From positions 1-32,980 of the forward strand of contig JARGPD010000010.1 in NCBI GenBank assembly GCA_029212845.1: a stretch of 32,980 bases of DNA, read 5' to 3'. The notes below the pieces were generated by a model. That model ran no database searches. It worked only from the letters and a program-made list of their open reading frames with translations, and was not told the origin of the DNA. The DNA is from Planctomycetota bacterium. GTDB lineage: Bacteria > Planctomycetota > UBA1135 > GCA-002686595. Below, piece by piece: positions 28,419 through 32,980 of this stretch (position 1 is its first letter; each line of letters begins with the position of its first letter). The translations under genes and the position numbers were made by a program.

Positions 28419-29600
28419 TTGCGCGCCACACTGAGCCTTGTCCTCACCCTGCCCCTCGCCCTCCACGCTCCGCTCCCCGGAGAGGGCTCTGAGGTTTCCA
28501 TCGAGGCCCTGGACGGGACTCGCAAGGCCATCGCCATCGACGGGCTAGAGCTGGCCGAGATGGGGCCCAAGAGCGCCCTCTTGAGCTTCTTACCGGGTCC
28601 TACTCCGGCGGCTCCCGAGGGCGGTTTCGAGCTACGCCTGCTCAGCGGCGACCGCGTGCGTGGCGAGGTCGTCGGTGGGGGCGAGGAGCGCATCGACCTG
28701 AGCCTGGTCGGCGGCTTGTTCGCCAGCTTTGCCCTGGAGGAGGTCTCCCTCGTGCTGGCGCTCGATGATCGAGACCGCCTGGCCCAGCTCTCGCCCCCCT
28801 CGGAGGGCGACCGCGCCTGGCGCCGGACGGGCGGCGGCTTCGACCCGCTCGATGGCTTCTTGCTCGGCTTCTCCCCCGAGGGCGTGCTGTTCGAGGGCGA
28901 GCTTGGTGAGCGGCTGATCGCCTGGAGCGAGCTAGCCGCCCTCCACGTCGAAGCGCTCGAGCCCCTGTCGCCCGAGCCAGGGGATGCGACGCCGATCTCC
29001 GTCGACCTAGTCGACGGCTCGCGCCTGCGCGGCTCCTTCGCCGGCATCACTTCGGGCGCCCTGGCCCTCGACCGTGGCGCGGACGAGCCGCTGAGCATCG
29101 GCCTCGAGCTGCTGGTCCAGGTGGCCCTCGATGATCCGCGCCTAGTCTTCCTTGGCGACCTCGCCTTCGAGGACCTCGGCCCCAACGGCCTGTTCGACGA
29201 TGGCTTCGGCCTGGCCTGGCCGCCGCGCGTCGATCGCGCCGTGGGTGGAGGCCCCCTGCGCGTCGACGGCCGCACCCACGCCCGCGGGCTCGGCGTCCAC
29301 GCCCCTAGCCGCTTGGCCTTCGACCTGCCTGCAGGGGGGACCCTGCGCGGTGCGGTCGGCGTCGACGACTCGGTGCTGCGCCTGCCCGCCGATGGCTCGG
29401 TGATCTTCCGGGTGTTCCATGCCGGTGAGCTGGTCTGGGAGAGCGAGGAGCTGAGCTCCGGCTCCCCGGCCGTCGAGTTGCCAGCGCTGGAGCTGACCGA
29501 GACTGGCCGGCTAGAGCTCGAGGTCGATGCCGCATCGAACTCGATCACGGGGGACCGGGCCAACTGGTTGGACCTCCGGATCGTTCGCGCCGGCCGCTAG
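28416..29600 (+). CDS. NPCBM/NEW2 domain-containing secreted protein
   Basis: 394 aa; signal peptide; C-terminal VDGRTHARGLGVHAPSRLAFDLPAGGTLRGAVGVDD...VWESEEL...LELEVDAASNSITGDRANWLDLRIV. Confidence 0.85.
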   Translation: MLRATLSLVLTLPLALHAPLPGEGSEVSIEALDGTRKAIAIDGLELAEMGPKSALLSFLPGPTPAAPEGGFELRLLSGDRVRGEVVGGGEERIDLSLVGGLFASFALEEVSLVLALDDRDRLAQLSPPSEGDRAWRRTGGGFDPLDGFLLGFSPEGVLFEGELGERLIAWSELAALHVEALEPLSPEPGDATPISVDLVDGSRLRGSFAGITSGALALDRGADEPLSIGLELLVQVALDDPRLVFLGDLAFEDLGPNGLFDDGFGLAWPPRVDRAVGGGPLRVDGRTHARGLGVHAPSRLAFDLPAGGTLRGAVGVDDSVLRLPADGSVIFRVFHAGELVWESEELSSGSPAVELPALELTETGRLELEVDAASNSITGDRANWLDLRIVRAGR

Positions 29601-29625
29601 CGCGGACCGTGGTGGAGGGGCCGGG

Positions 29626-30582
29626 CTATCCCAGGGCGACGCCCTCGCCCTCGGAGGGCTCGAGCTGGCGATAGTAGACTCCGACGTTGCCGCCGCGAAT
29701 CTTGGCGGCACGTAGCGCGCGCTCGGCGTGCCGGCGCAGGGTCTCGACCGAGTCGATGTCGCGGCCGTTGAAGGTCTCGAAGCCGAGGCTCGCGCTGACG
29801 ACGATCTCGCGCTTGGAGCCCTTGGGCCGGCCGGAGAGCTTGTGGATCTCGTCGACGAGGCGGTTGACCACGCGGGCGGCGTCGACCTTCTGGGTGTAGG
29901 GCAGGACGACGGCGAACTCGTCGCCGCCGATGCGACCGGCCACGTCCTCGGTGCGCAGGGTGCGGCGGATGATCTCGCCGGCCTGCTGGATCAGGATGTC
30001 GCCGACCGTGTGGTCGTGCTGCTTGTTGACCGCGCCGAACCTGTCCAGGTCGATCAGGACCAGGGCCAGGTCGAGGTCGTGGCGCTGGGCCGCGGAGAAG
30101 TGCTCCTCGAGCCGGGCCTGGAAGGCGCCCACGCGCAGCAGGTTGGTGTGGTCGTCGTGGTGGGCGCGGTGGCGCAGCTCGACGATCTCGGACAGGAGCC
30201 GCGACTCGCTGAGCAGGCGACCGAGGCGCATGCGCAGCTCCTCGAGGGGCGCGCTGCGATCGGCGAGGTCCCAGACCTCGTTGCGCATCGAGGCCAAGGC
30301 ACCGGTGAGCGGGGACTTGCCGTCGAGCCGGGTCAGCCACAGGAGCGGGATGGGCGGGTCGCCGGCGCGGGCCTGGTCGAGGGCGCGCAGCTCCTCGACG
30401 CCCTCGGAGGAGAGGCTGTCCAGCAGGATCAGGCTCGGCACCTCCGCATCCATGGCCCGCAGGGTGGCCCGCAGGTTGGTCGTCACCTGGCTACGAAAGC
30501 CCTCCAGTCCGAGCTCCTCGAGCCGGTGCTCGAGTCCCTCGCCGCGGTGGTCCGCGATCAGGAGTAGTGGTGACGATGGCAT
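29626..30582 (-). CDS. Diguanylate cyclase (GGDEF) with N-terminal receiver-like domain
   Basis: 318 aa; RIGGDEFAVVLPYT with RTED I-site-like motif five residues upstream; N-term LILLDSLS resembles REC. Confidence 0.88.
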   Translation of the reverse strand: MPSSPLLLIADHRGEGLEHRLEELGLEGFRSQVTTNLRATLRAMDAEVPSLILLDSLSSEGVEELRALDQARAGDPPIPLLWLTRLDGKSPLTGALASMRNEVWDLADRSAPLEELRMRLGRLLSESRLLSEIVELRHRAHHDDHTNLLRVGAFQARLEEHFSAAQRHDLDLALVLIDLDRFGAVNKQHDHTVGDILIQQAGEIIRRTLRTEDVAGRIGGDEFAVVLPYTQKVDAARVVNRLVDEIHKLSGRPKGSKREIVVSASLGFETFNGRDIDSVETLRRHAERALRAAKIRGGNVGVYYRQLEPSEGEGVALG

Positions 30583-30773
30583 GCTTAGAGAGCGCCCGGA
30601 TCTCCCCGGTGCGGCGAGGGATCGGGCAGGTGAGGTGCCCGCAACCGGGCGCTCGGAGGCACGCTCCAAGGGCCCTAGGAAATCAGGCAGGTCCAAGGGC
30701 CCAACGGAGTCGGGCCCTAGAACCTTGCTTTTAGCGTACCTCTTGGGCGGCTCTAGGGCCACCTGCTGAGTGA

Positions 30774-30801
30774 TTGACTTCCTGGGTTCCATCGCTACAC
30801 T
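30774..30801 (+). promoter_or_regulatory. Sigma-70-type promoter for rpsB-tsf: TTGACT-N16-TACACT
   Basis: ttgactTCCTGGGTTCCATCGCtacact; about 235 nt upstream of rpsB ATG. Confidence 0.6.
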
Positions 30802-30807
30802 GCTGCG

Positions 30808-31035
30808 CCCCGATTCTTCTACAGAAGGCAGCGACCTCCGAGGAGGCGCTCTCCCTGGAGGTCGGATTGGGGGCCCGAACCTAGCCGCACGCGCTGTGGC
30901 GACCGAACGGAATTCGCCCAAAGGTGCCTAGCAAGGCCCCGGAAGGCCCCAACAACCCAAGACCGGGGCTGCTCTCAGCTCCACTCTCCTCTCCTTATGG
31001 ATGGCCTGCCTCAAGGCGTCCCTCAGCGAAAGCTC
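30808..31035 (+). ncRNA. Putative structured 5' leader of rpsB
   Basis: Long leader with stem CGACCTCC (30832-30839)/GGAGGTCG (30857-30864) and stem GCCCCGG (30936-30942)/CCGGGGC (30963-30969). Confidence 0.35.
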
Positions 31036-31947
31036 ATGAACCAGATCAATCCGAGCGAACTCATCCAGTCGGGTGTGCACTTCGGCTGCCGCGTCTCGCG
31101 CTGGAACCCGAAGATGGCGCCGTTCATCCACGGCCGCCGCAGCCTGATCCACGTGATCGACATCCGCCAGACCGTTCGCGGTCTGCTGCGCGCGCGCAAC
31201 TTCCTCCAGAAGCTCGCCGCCGAAGGCAGCCAGATCCTCTGGGTCGGCACCAAGCGCCAGATCAAGGGGGTCGTCACCGAAGCCGGCGAGCGCACGGGCA
31301 TGCCCGTCGTCGTCGAGCGTTGGATCGGTGGCTCGCTCACGAACTACACCGTCATCCGCAGCCGCCTCAAGCGCCTCGAAGAGCTCGAGGGCCGCGAGGA
31401 GTCCGGCCAGCTGGCGACGCTCAGCAAGAAGGAGCAGTCCTCCCTGCGTCGCGAGTCGCGCAAGATCAACCGCAACCTGGGCGGCATCCGCGAGATGAAC
31501 GGCATGCCCGGCGCCATGGTCGTCGTCGACCCCGGCCGCGAGTACAACGCCGTGCGCGAGGCCCGTAAGATGGGCGTCCCGGTGATCGGCCTGCTCGACA
31601 CCGACTGCGATCCGGACATGGTCGACATCGTGATCCCGGGCAACGACGACTCGCTCAAGAGCGTCCGCCTCTTGATCAGCTACCTGGTCGAGGCCGTCGA
31701 GGAAGGCGCCGCCGCCGCCCGTGAGGTCTCCGCCGCCGCCGGCTCCGCCGAGCGCCACGAGGACATCCCCGAGGGCGAGCCGCGCCCGACCCTTGGCAAC
31801 AAGCTGCCCATGCCCGGCGCCGAAGCCGAGCAGCTGGCTGGCGCCACCGAGGAGGCCAAGAGCGAGGAAGCTCCGGCCGCCGAGGAGGCTCCCGCTGCCA
31901 CCGAGGAAGCCGCTGCTGAGACCAAGACCGACGCACCGGCTTCCTGA
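31036..31947 (+). CDS. rpsB: 30S ribosomal protein S2
   Basis: 303 aa; LIQSGVHFGCRVSRWNPKMAPFIHGRRSLIHVIDI, WVGTKRQIKG, GVPVIGLLDTDCDPDMVDIVIPGNDDSLKSVRLL; Ala/Glu-rich C-terminal extension. Confidence 0.97.
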   Translation: MNQINPSELIQSGVHFGCRVSRWNPKMAPFIHGRRSLIHVIDIRQTVRGLLRARNFLQKLAAEGSQILWVGTKRQIKGVVTEAGERTGMPVVVERWIGGSLTNYTVIRSRLKRLEELEGREESGQLATLSKKEQSSLRRESRKINRNLGGIREMNGMPGAMVVVDPGREYNAVREARKMGVPVIGLLDTDCDPDMVDIVIPGNDDSLKSVRLLISYLVEAVEEGAAAAREVSAAAGSAERHEDIPEGEPRPTLGNKLPMPGAEAEQLAGATEEAKSEEAPAAEEAPAATEEAAAETKTDAPAS

Positions 31948-32068
31948 AGCCCGAGCGCGAGCCGCTACATCCACGGACCTCACGCTCGATTGCATCGCGC
32001 GTGGGGTCCGCGCTTACATCACTCCACTTCGAACACACGGGAACATCCCGTCACCCACTCATTTAGTC

Positions 32069-32911
32069 ATGGGAAACATCACCGCCACGATGGTTCGTGA
32101 GCTGCGCACGGAGACCGGCGCCGCCATGATGGACTGCAAGAAGGCCCTCGAGGCCTGTGAGGGCGACGTCCAGGCCGCGAAGGACCACCTGCGCAAGCAA
32201 GGCCTGAAGACCGCCGCGAAGAAGGCCAGCCGCGAGACCTCCGAGGGTCGCGTCTTCGCCTGGATCTCCGACGACAACAAGCGGGGCGCCGTGATCTCGG
32301 TCTCTTGCGAGACCGACTTCGTCGCGCGCACCGACGACTTCGAGGCCATGCTCGTGGCCCTCTCGAAGCACGTCGCAGAGCACAAGCCCGCCGGCGTCGA
32401 GGAGCTCTACGCCCAGGCGTGGAGCGGCGAAGAAGACACCGTCGAGGCCTTCATCCAGCAGGTCATCGGCAAGCTCGGTGAGAACATCAAGGTCACGCGC
32501 CTTGGCTTCTTCGACAACGCCAACGGCAAGGTCGACAGCTACATCCACCACAACGACAAGCTCGGTGTGCTGGTCAGCGTCACGGCGGATGCCGGCGACA
32601 AGCTCGACGCCTTCACCAAGGACCTGGGCCTGCACATCGCCTTCCACAACCCGCCGCACATGACCCGCGACGAGGTCCCGGCCGAGGACGTGGAGCGCGA
32701 GCGCGCCATCCACCGCGAGACGGTCAAGGACAAGCCGGCCGAGATCCAGGACAAGATCATCGAGGGCAAGCTGGGCAAGTTCTTCAGCGAGCTCGTGCTG
32801 CCCGAGCAGCCCTGGGTCAAGGACGATAAGCAGAGCGTCTCCAAGGTGCTCGCCGCCGCCCTGGGCAAAGAGGCCAAGATCGAAGGCTTCTTCCGCTTCG
32901 ACATCGGCTGA
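32069..32911 (+). CDS. tsf: Elongation factor Ts
   Basis: 280 aa; ITATMVRELRTETGAAMMDCKKALEACEGDVQAAKDHLRKQG, SCETDFVART. Confidence 0.97.
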   Translation: MGNITATMVRELRTETGAAMMDCKKALEACEGDVQAAKDHLRKQGLKTAAKKASRETSEGRVFAWISDDNKRGAVISVSCETDFVARTDDFEAMLVALSKHVAEHKPAGVEELYAQAWSGEEDTVEAFIQQVIGKLGENIKVTRLGFFDNANGKVDSYIHHNDKLGVLVSVTADAGDKLDAFTKDLGLHIAFHNPPHMTRDEVPAEDVERERAIHRETVKDKPAEIQDKIIEGKLGKFFSELVLPEQPWVKDDKQSVSKVLAAALGKEAKIEGFFRFDIG

Positions 32912-32933
32912 TTCCTGCTGGAATCCGCTAGGT

Positions 32934-32974
32934 GCGGCCCGGGACTCCCACAAGACGCGGGAGTCCCGGGCCGC
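32934..32974 (+). terminator. Stem-loop terminator after tsf (perfect 16-bp stem, 9-nt loop)
   Basis: gcggcccgggactccc (32934-32949) / gggagtcccgggccgc (32959-32974). Confidence 0.75.
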
Positions 32975-32980
32975 GTCGCG

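Overview
High-GC, gene-dense bacterial chromosome segment. The gene complement suggests Planctomycetota or a related lineage: tandem groEL paralogs, NPCBM and carboxypeptidase-regulatory-like surface proteins, ECF sigma factor, LpxB. This is inference only. Left to right: a partial CDS; a minus-strand cluster lpxB > ECF sigma > membrane anti-sigma-like > YbjQ-like; TPR protein and small RIO/WaaP-like kinase; trpG/pabA-type glutamine amidotransferase; trkA-trkH; a DUF695/RraB-like reading frame broken by four in-frame stops; a lipoprotein; a secreted HExxH protein; a 999-aa carboxypeptidase-regulatory-like protein; Cof-type HAD hydrolase; radical SAM/SPASM protein; a chaperone block (groEL, groEL, dnaJ, grpE, fmdB-like); a sigma-like protein, an unknown protein, a small secreted ORF and a 1078-aa anchored protein; NPCBM protein; GGDEF protein; rpsB and tsf. 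Most notable: (i) the DUF695/RraB-like frame 8567-9454, interrupted only by TAA/TAG nonsense codons with no frameshift; (ii) a ~3.8 kb patch (about 23970-27785) with clearly different codon usage whose edges lie inside two intact ORFs; (iii) a recurrent GCTANNNT-like -10 box 6-7 nt before the ATG at several genes, implying leaderless transcripts; (iv) structured regions upstream of groEL and rpsB. No tRNA, rRNA, CRISPR array or transposase was recognised.
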